Assembly: GCA_023251835.1 (NCBI GenBank)
Contig: JAHEXZ010000016.1
Coordinates: forward strand, 1 to 64,000
Source: Bacteroidota bacterium
GTDB taxonomy: Bacteria > Bacteroidota > Bacteroidia > 2-12-FULL-35-15
Direction: 5' to 3'
DNA: 64,000 bases
Shown here: one piece after another, positions 19,383 through 28,638 of the stretch
Layout: each line of letters begins with the position of its first letter
How positions within the stretch are numbered: position 1 is the first letter of the stretch
The notes under the pieces: generated by a model
The model's database searches: none
What the model saw: only the letters and a program-made list of their open reading frames with translations
Told to the model about the DNA's origin: nothing
Translations under genes and position numbers: made by a program

Positions 19383-20210
19383 TCATGCCATTACTCCAAC
19401 CTCTTCAAGAACATCATCATAAAACTCCGAGTAAGCAGCAATATATTCATCACCTCCAATATAATCAAGCATTGGTTTACCTGACTTTTTTATGTATTTT
19501 TCAACGTCAGGGTTAATTTTAGGACTGGCTTTGATTACTCCATCTGCCAGGTCTATGGCAAGTTTACTAAGGTTAACAAATGTTGGGGTTTTTAACTGTT
19601 CTACATCAGATTTTTCTACGCCATCATAAATTATCTTTTTAGAAAAGTCTTTATGCAATGGTTTGGTAAATTCATCATCATAAACAGAGTAAACAATTTT
19701 GGTGTCGGCAAACAAAGGATTGTCTTTAAATGACTTTTTCAGGTATAATGCCGTCAAAGCAGTCATCCAGCCATGTAAATGAACTACATCTGGCGACCAG
19801 CCTAATTTACTCACCGTTTCTATTACACCTCTGCAAAAGAAAATAGAACGCTCATCATTATCAGCGAAATGTTCTCCTTTTTTATCAGTTAATGTATACT
19901 TTCGCTCGAAATACTCCTGATTATCAATAAAATAAACCTGCATGCGGGCGGCTTGGATAGAGGCCACTTTAATAATCAACTGATGATCAGTATCATCAAT
20001 TATCAGATTCATTCCCGATAAACGGATTACTTCGTGTAGCTGGTTACGTCTTTCATTGATGATACCATATTTTGGCATAAACGTCCTTATTTCCTTGCCT
20101 CGTTCTTGTATTCCTTGCGGTAGCTTGCGTCCAATGATGCTCATTGGAGTTTCTTGTAAATAGGGGGTAACTTCTTGTGATACAAATAAAACTCTTGCTT
20201 TTTTCTTCAT
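19383..20210 (-). CDS. Glycogen/starch synthase catalytic-domain-like protein (short form)
   Basis: MKKKARVLFVSQEVTPYLQETPMSIIGRKLPQGIQERGKEIRTFMPKYG; DVVHLHGWMTALTALYLK. Start moved to the internal ATG (RVLFVSQEV) rather than the 289-aa ORF start. Confidence 0.8.
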   Translation of the reverse strand: MKKKARVLFVSQEVTPYLQETPMSIIGRKLPQGIQERGKEIRTFMPKYGIINERRNQLHEVIRLSGMNLIIDDTDHQLIIKVASIQAARMQVYFIDNQEYFERKYTLTDKKGEHFADNDERSIFFCRGVIETVSKLGWSPDVVHLHGWMTALTALYLKKSFKDNPLFADTKIVYSVYDDEFTKPLHKDFSKKIIYDGVEKSDVEQLKTPTFVNLSKLAIDLADGVIKASPKINPDVEKYIKKSGKPMLDYIGGDEYIAAYSEFYDDVLEEVGVMA

Positions 20211-20366
20211 ATATGAGTTGAGTTTAAGGTTAGCTTGTAAAAAAGTATACAAAAGTAATGAAAAATTTCCATAATTTCAAAGTATTAATCTTAGATTTGC
20301 CGGCTTATATTCTCAAAAAGGAGCCTTTCGTACTGATTTTGTTGGTTTTTAACAACTTTTTTAACG

Positions 20367-21257
20367 ATGATTATTTTAAATTCTAAATTACAGCTCAGCG
20401 CATATACAGATAACGTACGAAATCAGCACAATAGTATAGGCTTTGTTCCAACAATGGGTGCCTTACATTCGGGGCACATTTCTCTGGTAGACATGGCCAA
20501 ATATCAATGTGATAAGGTGGTATGCAGCATATTTGTAAACCCAACTCAATTTAATGACCTCAATGATTTAAAGAATTATCCCCGCACAATTGAAGTCGAT
20601 TGCCAGATGCTTGAAAAAGCAGGCTGTGATGCCGTTTTTATTCCGGATGTACAGGAGATGTATTCCACTCAGGAATTAGAACTCAAAAAGCAGGGTGTTG
20701 AAGATAAAAGCTGGACAGAAGGTAAAGATATAGATTTTGGAATCATCGGCCGGGTAATGGAAGGCGCTCACCGCCCAGGTCATTTTAATGGTGTTGCACA
20801 GATTGTTAGTAAACTATTCAGGCTTGTAAAGCCGGATAAAGCCTATTTTGGCCAGAAAGACTTCCAGCAATTAGCCATCATCCGAAGCATGGTAAAACAG
20901 TTGGATATGAAGGTAGAAATTATCTCCTGCCCCATTATTCGTGAAAAAAATGGCCTTGCCATGAGTTCCAGGAATGAGCGTTTAACTCCTTTGGAAAGGG
21001 AGCGGGCTGCAATTATTTCCCAAACATTATTTCAAGTCAAAGAATTGCAAAAACAAAAAAACATAACTGAATTAAAGGACTTTGCAGAGAATTTTATAAA
21101 AACCGAGCCACTCATCCAGCTTGAATATTTTGAAATTTCAAATTCGGAAACATTAGAACCAGTTATAAATTATCCACAGGCCAACAAAAGTGCTGTTGCC
21201 TGTATTGCAGTTAAGTTGGGCGGTGTACGGTTAATTGACAATATATTATTATACTAA
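20367..21257 (+). CDS. panC: Pantothenate synthetase
   Basis: GFVPTMGALHSGHISLVDMA; SIFVNPTQFN; MEGAHRPGHFNGVAQIVSKLF; KAYFGQKDFQQLAII; AMSSRNERL. Confidence 0.97.
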   Translation: MIILNSKLQLSAYTDNVRNQHNSIGFVPTMGALHSGHISLVDMAKYQCDKVVCSIFVNPTQFNDLNDLKNYPRTIEVDCQMLEKAGCDAVFIPDVQEMYSTQELELKKQGVEDKSWTEGKDIDFGIIGRVMEGAHRPGHFNGVAQIVSKLFRLVKPDKAYFGQKDFQQLAIIRSMVKQLDMKVEIISCPIIREKNGLAMSSRNERLTPLERERAAIISQTLFQVKELQKQKNITELKDFAENFIKTEPLIQLEYFEISNSETLEPVINYPQANKSAVACIAVKLGGVRLIDNILLY

Positions 21258-21285
21258 TTTCATATCCAACATTGTAATGTTCAGC

Positions 21286-21377
21286 TGGGCTGAAGCCCAT
21301 GATAATCGCGGTTTTACATTTGCCCCGGCCTTAAGGTCGGGGCTATTAAAACATTAATGATAGTGGGGCTTTAGCCA
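21286..21377. repeat. REP-like nested palindromic element
   Basis: TGGGCTGAAGCCCA (21286-21299), GCCCCGGCCTTAAGGTCGGGGC (21322-21343), GGGCTTTAGCC (21366-21376); outer arms nearly complementary around the inner hairpin. Confidence 0.65.
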
Positions 21378-21470
21378 AAATTATTATAAACTACCGAACT
21401 ATTGTAATTATATACCACCTGGCAGGGTGACCTTTATTGTTTTTTACCATTAATATATTGAACAAGCACA

Positions 21471-22034
21471 ATGAATGATAGTGAAATTGTTGAACACTTG
21501 AAACATAACCGGAATGACAAAGTGCTTGTTATACTGTATAAAAACTTGCCTGTAATTAAAAAAATGATCACTTCCAATGGTGGTAATAGTGAGGATGCTG
21601 AGGATATTTTCCAGGAAGCTTTGATAGTTTTATGTATGAATGTGAAAAAAAACGGTTTTACTTTAAGCTCAAAACTAAGCACATATCTATACAGCATCTG
21701 TAGGTATATGTGGAAAGATGAACTGAAAAGAAGAAATAAAATGGTGTTTTCCTATACTGATACGATTAAAGACACAATTGATGAAAATGCTCTTATCGCT
21801 ATTCAACAGGAAGAGCAAATGAAAATTGCAGAAAGTGTGGTAAAATCTCTCGGTGAGCGCTGCAAAGAATTACTTGAATTATTTTATTCCGGCAAAATGA
21901 AGCTCAAAGATATTGCTGAAAAAATGGGGTACAGTTCGGAGAATACTGCAAAAAATCAAAAATATAAATGCATTGAAACAGCAAAGAAAAATCTGAGAGA
22001 GGTGAATAGTAATATTAACACCCTTACTGCATGA
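21471..22034 (+). CDS. RNA polymerase sigma-70 family (ECF-like) factor
   Basis: AEDIFQEALIVLCMNV (region 2), LGERCKELLELFYSGKMKLKDIAEKMGYSSENTAKNQKYKCIE (region 4 HTH). Confidence 0.88.
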   Translation: MNDSEIVEHLKHNRNDKVLVILYKNLPVIKKMITSNGGNSEDAEDIFQEALIVLCMNVKKNGFTLSSKLSTYLYSICRYMWKDELKRRNKMVFSYTDTIKDTIDENALIAIQQEEQMKIAESVVKSLGERCKELLELFYSGKMKLKDIAEKMGYSSENTAKNQKYKCIETAKKNLREVNSNINTLTA

Positions 22035-23248
22035 GATCAGAACTACTACTAATTGAAAAAATAGAGCTGTATATAGACGGAAAGTTAAGTCCTGAAGAAA
22101 CAGCTATTTTTGAAAATCAACTGTCTGAAGATGCCAGTTTGCGGGAAGAAGTTACACTTCAACGGCAAATTATGGGGGGCATTCAACGGTCCTTAGTAAA
22201 AAAAGAGCTTGCCACCGCATTTATAAAATACAAAACAATAGCATTGTTATGGAAGCTCGGAGTAATTGGATCGGGTGTTATTACTGCAACTATTGGCATC
22301 ATTCTGCTTTATAATTATCTTAATACTACTGCTGAAACCACATCGCCTTCAACTAGTGAAAAGCCGCAACTTAAAACAGTGCTTGAAACCAAGGATACCA
22401 CATTGGGTTTTCATACAGACAGCATAATTCCTGTCAGCCTCTCTACTATATCTGAGGCCGGCACTAATTCTTATACACCTGATAAAACGGCCACGATTAA
22501 AGAAGAAAAGCCTGTTTCCATTAAAGGTGTATCCTCTGTAGACACTACAATTAAAAATGAAACATCTGCACCGAAACCAGTTGTCGTTTCATCTGAAACC
22601 AGGAAAAATAGTTCTGCTGTAAAAAATCTTTCAGAAAAGAAAAAAGAACAACAGCTATCAACGTTTTTTATCAATCCCAATGCTCCGGTTACATGGCTTG
22701 GAATAGATTTTACAAAAGCACAGTTTTTGGATAAAGATGGTAACCTGAAAGATGGAAATAATGAACAAAATGAAAAAATTTCAGGCGCTTATTTTAAAGA
22801 GTGGAATGAACTTATAATTGCGGAGAAAAAAAGATATGATATCTCTGGCGCTTTGCGGCATGAAAAAATAACATTTACTACCGACCACATAAATAATATG
22901 AATGATACCATACAGATTGAGCGTCTTTTTGTACCCGACAACAGCATACTAAACCACCTGAATAGCGATGACATTCAGAATCTGGTTAACACGTACCCAC
23001 TGAATGAAAAACAACAAGGGTATGGACTTGTATTTATTGTAGAATCGCTCGACAGGCAAAAGAAAGAAACCAACACATGGGTTACTCTTATTGATATCAA
23101 AAGCAAACAGGTGCTCATTACCGAAAAAATGCGGGCAAATGCCAATGGATTGGGGATGAGAAACTTCTGGGCACGTGGATTTCATAACACAATAAACGAT
23201 CTTAAGGAGCGGAAATACCCTGAATGGCAATCGAAATATAAAAAATAA
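22031..23248 (+). CDS. Putative membrane anti-sigma factor with large extracytoplasmic C-terminal domain
   Basis: 4-nt overlap (ATGA) with the sigma gene; cytoplasmic N-terminus (IEKIELYIDGKLSPEETAIFENQLSEDASLREEVTLQRQI), single TM (LWKLGVIGSGVITATIGIILLYNYL), Ser/Thr-rich linker, C-terminal VTWLGIDFTKAQFLDKDGN domain. Confidence 0.7.
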   Translation: MRSELLLIEKIELYIDGKLSPEETAIFENQLSEDASLREEVTLQRQIMGGIQRSLVKKELATAFIKYKTIALLWKLGVIGSGVITATIGIILLYNYLNTTAETTSPSTSEKPQLKTVLETKDTTLGFHTDSIIPVSLSTISEAGTNSYTPDKTATIKEEKPVSIKGVSSVDTTIKNETSAPKPVVVSSETRKNSSAVKNLSEKKKEQQLSTFFINPNAPVTWLGIDFTKAQFLDKDGNLKDGNNEQNEKISGAYFKEWNELIIAEKKRYDISGALRHEKITFTTDHINNMNDTIQIERLFVPDNSILNHLNSDDIQNLVNTYPLNEKQQGYGLVFIVESLDRQKKETNTWVTLIDIKSKQVLITEKMRANANGLGMRNFWARGFHNTINDLKERKYPEWQSKYKK

Positions 23249-23386
23249 CAACGCTGTTTCTCCGCTCATCACACGCTCATTAATTTTTTTTATTTTTTTC
23301 TACGATTGCGGGTGACCTTTTTAGTTTTTATCCATTTACTTATTGTAAAGAAACTAATTTATTAATAAGTAAAAATCATAAAAACT

Positions 23387-24094
23387 ATGAAACCAACAAC
23401 GTGTTTATCTATCATCAAAGCAAGCGCTTTTGTATGTTCTTTATTTGTACTATTAACTTTAACAAGCTGCGACAAAGAGGATTCTGACTCTGTTAACCAG
23501 GATAAAATTTATACGGTGTATGAATTTGATTATAACAAAAACAGTGATATTACATATGCACGCGTTTGGTTTAGGTTTGGTAACCTTTTAGGTACACCGC
23601 TTGAATTAAAGGAGCCGGCAACCATTACTTTTAATGGTGATACTATGCCTTTCAAAAGTTCTCTTTCATACTATGAGCTTCAGTTTCCTGGCGTATTGGC
23701 AAGTGGCACTTTTGTGTACAACGATTTAAATAACGACACCTACACAAATACAATAACAATGGCAAAGGTCGTTGATTTGCCTGCAACAGTTGATACCATT
23801 GTGCGCTCCATCAATAACCAGTTAACCTGTGTGGGCGATAGCCTTGGTGCAAGTGAGAAATTTGAAACTAAAGTAGCTGGCCCAAATAGCAACGATGTTC
23901 AGTACTTCACTACTACAGGGGTTGGAGCACATACAGTAACCTTACTCAGCAGTCAATTGAGCCTGATTAGTCCGGGCATGGGAACACTAAAGCTGGAAAG
24001 AGAATACAAGCCTACATTGCAACAGAAAACGTTGGCTGGAGGATATATTTCTAGCTCCTATACAGCACTTGAACGTGCAGCATACATTCAGTAA
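23387..24094 (+). CDS. Predicted lipoprotein, unknown function
   Basis: Signal peptide with lipobox (LLTLTSCDKED). Confidence 0.7.
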   Translation: MKPTTCLSIIKASAFVCSLFVLLTLTSCDKEDSDSVNQDKIYTVYEFDYNKNSDITYARVWFRFGNLLGTPLELKEPATITFNGDTMPFKSSLSYYELQFPGVLASGTFVYNDLNNDTYTNTITMAKVVDLPATVDTIVRSINNQLTCVGDSLGASEKFETKVAGPNSNDVQYFTTTGVGAHTVTLLSSQLSLISPGMGTLKLEREYKPTLQQKTLAGGYISSSYTALERAAYIQ

Positions 24095-24120
24095 TCTGTT
24101 TTACTAATTGTTATTTTTTT

Positions 24121-24165
24121 ATTAAAAAGAGAAGCTCCGCCTATGGTTGGGCTTTTCTTTTTAAT
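24121..24165 (+). terminator. Rho-independent-like terminator
   Basis: ATTAAAAAGAGAAGC (24121-24135) / GCTTTTCTTTTTAAT (24151-24165): 15-bp stem with one G-U pair, 27 nt after the 23387 gene. Confidence 0.65.
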
Positions 24166-24285
24166 ATCAATATGTAGTGTCAGTGTTCTGTCGTTACGGA
24201 GTCGCCTCAATAGTTATTAAACCCAAAACGATGCCAACTCAATGAACATTCTGCCCTGAGAAAACTCTAAGAAAATGCTGTATGG

Positions 24286-25506
24286 TTACTTTGTTGTGCT
24301 TCTTTTGTTTCTGAGGAAATGCCCTTTTTTCTTCACAAAAGGTCTTTTATTTTTCATTTCCGGTGAATAAACCGGGCCAACACCAACGCTTTCGGGGAGA
24401 GGTAATTTTTTTACTTCACTTCCGATAAGTGTTTCTATTTGAAGGAACTTCTGTTGGTCATATTCATTTATAAAAGTTAACGCTACTCCTGTGGATGCAG
24501 CACGGGCAGTTCGCCCTATACGATGGATATAATCTTCCGCATCACCAGGCACATCATAGTTGATAACTAAACCAATATCTTCAATATCAATACCACGGGA
24601 AAGAATATCTGTTGCTACTAAAATGCGCAAATTTTTACTTCGGAAATCGCGCAGGACTTCTTCCCTTTCCGCCTGTTCTAAGTCAGAATGAATCGCTTTT
24701 GCTTTGAAATCATTCTTTTGAAGCGTTCGTTCCAGCTCTTTCACTTTTTGTTTGGTAGAAGCAAAAATGATAACACTACTTAAATCTTTCCCCTCAAATA
24801 AGGTTTTTGTAAGCTCGGGTTTTTGTGCATCATAAACAAGATAGGCTCCCTGAATAACACCTTCAGCAGGTTTTGATACGGCAAGGCTTATTTGTTCCGG
24901 GTTTACCAGAAGTTTTGTTGCTAAAGATCTTATTTTGGGGGGCATTGTTGCCGAGAACATTAACGTTTGTCTTGTCTTGGGCAAATAAGTGGATATTTTT
25001 AGAATATCGTCTATAAAACCCATATCCAGCATCCTGTCTGCCTCATCCAATATCAAATGTTCAACTTTATCCAATTTTACATACCCCATATTCAGATGTG
25101 CCATAAAACGCCCCGGAGTTGCAATGATTACGTTCGCCCCTTCTATCAAGGCACGTTTTTCACGTTCAAAGGCTGTACCATCGCTACCACCATAAATAGC
25201 AAGAGAGCTTACAGAAGTAAAATAAGAAAATCCCTGTAAAGCCTGATCAATTTGCAAAGCCAGTTCCCTCGTGGGAACGATAATAAGTGTATTCGTAGTT
25301 TCTGTGGGCTGTAAAGCCAACTTGTTAAGAATAGGAAGCAAAAAAGCTGCTGTTTTTCCAGTTCCGGTTTGTGCGCAGCCTATAAGGTCTTTATTGTTTA
25401 GTATAATGGGTATCGCCTGTTCCTGTATGGGAGTGGGTGTTTCAAATCCCATAGTATCAAGTCCCTCCTGGAGGTTGCTTTCAAAGTTAAAATCGCTGAA
25501 TTTCAA
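24286..25506 (-). CDS. DEAD/DEAH-box RNA helicase
   Basis: GCAQTGTGKTAAFLLP, PTRELALQI, VIIATPGR, LILDEADRMLDMGF, MFSATMP, HRIGRTARA. Confidence 0.96.
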   Translation of the reverse strand: MKFSDFNFESNLQEGLDTMGFETPTPIQEQAIPIILNNKDLIGCAQTGTGKTAAFLLPILNKLALQPTETTNTLIIVPTRELALQIDQALQGFSYFTSVSSLAIYGGSDGTAFEREKRALIEGANVIIATPGRFMAHLNMGYVKLDKVEHLILDEADRMLDMGFIDDILKISTYLPKTRQTLMFSATMPPKIRSLATKLLVNPEQISLAVSKPAEGVIQGAYLVYDAQKPELTKTLFEGKDLSSVIIFASTKQKVKELERTLQKNDFKAKAIHSDLEQAEREEVLRDFRSKNLRILVATDILSRGIDIEDIGLVINYDVPGDAEDYIHRIGRTARAASTGVALTFINEYDQQKFLQIETLIGSEVKKLPLPESVGVGPVYSPEMKNKRPFVKKKGHFLRNKRSTTK

Positions 25507-25597
25507 AATCTGTCTTTTTTATCTAAACCAAAGGTAAGCTATTTTCTTGTTTAATAATTTTTTATCTTTGCCTCGTATTTATTCCCACACAAGATTA

Positions 25598-27529
25598 ATG
25601 GAATTTAAAGCCGGTAAACTGCTCGATAAAATTGAATACCCTGCTGACCTGAGAAAACTTAACATAGAAGAACTGCCGCAGGTAAGTGATGAACTTCGCC
25701 AGTTTATTATTGATGTTGTTTCCAAAAAGGGCGGCCACTTTGGTGCCAGCCTTGGTGTTGTTGAACTCACTGTAGCTTTACATTATGTGTTTAACACTCC
25801 TTACGATCAGCTCATTTGGGATGTAGGCCATCAGGCATATGGTCATAAAATATTAACAGGACGAAGAAAAATTTTCCATACCAATCGTATTTATAAAGGT
25901 ATCAGCGGTTTTCCTAAACGCTCTGAAAGCAATTATGATACTTTTGGCGTAGGCCATTCGTCAACTTCTATTAGTGCTGCCTTGGGAATGGCCGTTGCAT
26001 CAGCATACAAAGGAGAAAAAGAACGTCAACACATTGCAGTTATTGGTGATGGAGCAATGACTGCAGGAATGGCCTTTGAAGCTCTTAATCATGCTGGTAT
26101 TACCAACTCTAATTTACTGGTTGTGCTTAATGATAATTGCATGAGTATCGACCCCAATGTTGGTGCTTTAAAAGAATATCTTACAGATATTACTACTTCT
26201 CATACCTACAATAAATTTAAAGATGAAGTTTGGAACCTGCTTGGTAAAATAAGCAAATTCGGACCCAATGCCCAGGATATTGTATCAAAAATTGAGAATG
26301 GTATAAAAACGGCATTGCTCAAACAAAGTAACCTGTTTGAGTCATTAAAATTTCGCTACTTCGGCCCTGTTGACGGGCACGATGTGGAGCGCTTAACAAG
26401 GGTATTGCAGGATTTAAAAAGTATTCCAGGCCCTAAAATACTGCATTGTTTAACACAAAAAGGCAAAGGATATAAATTCTCCGAAGAAGGGAATCAAACA
26501 ATATGGCACGCTCCGGGTTTATTCAATAAAGATACCGGAGAAATAATTAAAATAGTTCCCAAAGAGCCCCAACCACCCAAATATCAGGACGTTTTTGGCT
26601 ATACAATAGTTGAGTTGGCTGAAAAAAATCCTAAAATAATGGGTATAACACCTGCTATGCCAAGCGGATGTTCATTAAATATAATGATGGAAGCAATGCC
26701 CGATAGAGCATTTGATGTGGGTATTGCTGAACAGCATGCCGTTACTTTTTCTGCTGGCTTGGCAACACAGGGCTTGATTCCTTTTTGCAATATTTATTCT
26801 TCTTTTATGCAGCGTGCCTATGACCAGGTAATACATGATGTTGCACTTCAAAATCTCCATGTAGTATTTTGTTTAGACAGAGGTGGACTCGCTGGAGCCG
26901 ATGGCCCTACACACCACGGGGCATACGACTTGGCCTACTTCCGCTGTATTCCTAATATGATTGTTTCTGCACCAATGAATGAAGAGGAACTACGCAACCT
27001 GATGTATACTGCCCAATTACCTGAAACCAACGCTCCCTTTTCAATACGCTACCCTCGCGGTAATGGGGTTATGACAGATTGGAAAAAATCATTTCAAAAA
27101 ATATCTGTCGGAAAAGGTCGCAGGATACAAAACGGGGATGATATTGCCATTCTGACTGTAGGGCATATTGGAAACTATGCTGTTGAAGCATGTAAAAAAT
27201 TAGAAGAAAAAAATATTAGTGTTGCCCATTATGATATGCGCTTTGTGAAACCTATTGATGAAGAAATGCTGCACGAAGTATTTAAAAAACATACTAAAAT
27301 TATTACTGTTGAGGATGGGTGTATTATGGGTGGAATGGGAAGTGCTGTTCTCGAATTTATGTCGGATAATAACTATAACGCACAGGTAAAACGCTTAGGT
27401 ATTCCCGACAGATATATTGAACATGGTGAACAGCCGGAACTTTATACCGAATGTGGGTTCGATATAAAAAGCATTATTAAAACGGCTACTGAAATGACAG
27501 GAATGAAAAAAAATACCATGGCAGGATAA
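25598..27529 (+). CDS. dxs: 1-deoxy-D-xylulose-5-phosphate synthase
   Basis: LIWDVGHQAYGHKILTGR; GISGFPKRSESNYDTFGVGHSSTSISAALGMA; VIGDGAMTAGMAFEALNHAG; DVGIAEQHAVTFSAGLA. Start placed at MEFKAGKLLDKIEYP. Confidence 0.96.
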   Translation: MEFKAGKLLDKIEYPADLRKLNIEELPQVSDELRQFIIDVVSKKGGHFGASLGVVELTVALHYVFNTPYDQLIWDVGHQAYGHKILTGRRKIFHTNRIYKGISGFPKRSESNYDTFGVGHSSTSISAALGMAVASAYKGEKERQHIAVIGDGAMTAGMAFEALNHAGITNSNLLVVLNDNCMSIDPNVGALKEYLTDITTSHTYNKFKDEVWNLLGKISKFGPNAQDIVSKIENGIKTALLKQSNLFESLKFRYFGPVDGHDVERLTRVLQDLKSIPGPKILHCLTQKGKGYKFSEEGNQTIWHAPGLFNKDTGEIIKIVPKEPQPPKYQDVFGYTIVELAEKNPKIMGITPAMPSGCSLNIMMEAMPDRAFDVGIAEQHAVTFSAGLATQGLIPFCNIYSSFMQRAYDQVIHDVALQNLHVVFCLDRGGLAGADGPTHHGAYDLAYFRCIPNMIVSAPMNEEELRNLMYTAQLPETNAPFSIRYPRGNGVMTDWKKSFQKISVGKGRRIQNGDDIAILTVGHIGNYAVEACKKLEEKNISVAHYDMRFVKPIDEEMLHEVFKKHTKIITVEDGCIMGGMGSAVLEFMSDNNYNAQVKRLGIPDRYIEHGEQPELYTECGFDIKSIIKTATEMTGMKKNTMAG

Positions 27530-27556
27530 AATTATAGGATTTTAATTTTTTTGCCA

Positions 27557-27587
27557 TTGTTTTTAAATGCTTTATATAGTATATTTG
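27557..27587 (+). promoter_or_regulatory. Bacteroidota-type promoter (-33 TTG, -7 TAnnTTTG)
   Basis: TTG (27557-27559), 20-bp spacer, TATATTTG (27580-27587), 24 bp before ATG 27611. Confidence 0.5.
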
Positions 27588-27610
27588 AGCGCTATTTAAT
27601 AAAATAAAAT

Positions 27611-28435
27611 ATGAATTTCAGAACACTTTACAGTTTCTCCATTTATTTTGTAATCACAGTGCTGTTGTTTGCATGCGGCACACCAGCCAACGAAGATGAT
27701 TTACTTTCTACAGAAGATTCTGTCACAGTTATCCAATATAAAAAGAACACTCAAATACAAAAAATATTTTCATCAATACCATCTCAGAGCGAAACAACAG
27801 AAATGTTAGAAAATGCCGGAGCCAAATACAATTCAAAAATTTTAAATCCCATTGAGAACCTTTCAAAATATTCCTCAGTTAAGTCAAAAGCATTAAATCT
27901 TGGTGTTTATGGGATTGATTTGGGCGTAACAAATATTTTTGACCAAACACAAGAATCGGTACTATATCTGAAATGCACAAATAAAATGGCCTCCAACTTA
28001 GGAATTAGTGGGGCGTTTGACGAAAACATGAGCTCACGTATTGATGCCAATTCTGACAACAAAGACTCTCTGCTTACCATTATTACCGATTCCTATCGTA
28101 AAGCAGATTCTTATCTCCAGGAAAACGGGCAACCTGGTGTTTCCAGCCTCATGGTTGCCGGTGCATGGATTGAAGGTTTGTATATTGCATCACAAATTGC
28201 TGCTTCTACAAATAATGAAACCATCATTAACCGTATCGGTAAAGAAAAAACGACTTTGTCAGACATTCTCTCTCTTTTAGAAAGTTATAAAACAGAAAAT
28301 GAAGGAACCGAGGATATATTGGCCAGCCTGAAAGAGTTAAAACAAATTTATGATGGCATTTCAGATAAACCAACTTCCGAACAGTTCAAACAAATTGCAG
28401 AAAAAATAACAGCAATACGCACTGCAATTATTTAA
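27611..28435 (+). CDS. Predicted lipoprotein, unknown function
   Basis: Signal peptide with lipobox (TVLLFACGTPANEDD); good promoter upstream. Confidence 0.75.
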   Translation: MNFRTLYSFSIYFVITVLLFACGTPANEDDLLSTEDSVTVIQYKKNTQIQKIFSSIPSQSETTEMLENAGAKYNSKILNPIENLSKYSSVKSKALNLGVYGIDLGVTNIFDQTQESVLYLKCTNKMASNLGISGAFDENMSSRIDANSDNKDSLLTIITDSYRKADSYLQENGQPGVSSLMVAGAWIEGLYIASQIAASTNNETIINRIGKEKTTLSDILSLLESYKTENEGTEDILASLKELKQIYDGISDKPTSEQFKQIAEKITAIRTAII

Positions 28436-28455
28436 TACTTTTTTTGTAAACGTTT

Positions 28456-28582
28456 ATACCGAGCAAATTAGTTTGCAAAACTTACAACCTCATTTGCTCG
28501 GTATCACTGAATTTAATCGCCTTTGCTATCGCAAATTCAGTAGGGTTAAGTATGTCTTGCAACCGTTTTTTTATTTTTGACA
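28456..28582. repeat. Structured intergenic repeat, copy 1
   Basis: 13-bp perfect inverted repeat ATACCGAGCAAAT...ATTTGCTCGGTAT; AGTTTGCAAAACTTA; ACTGAATTT...AAATTCAGT; 22-nt block CTTTGCTATCGCAAATTCAGTA shared with copy 2; ends in TATTTTTGACA. Confidence 0.75.
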
Positions 28583-28638
28583 TCCTTTTGTTACTTCTCA
28601 CAAGTCCCTCTTCAGCATTCGTGAATAAAAGTAGGAGC

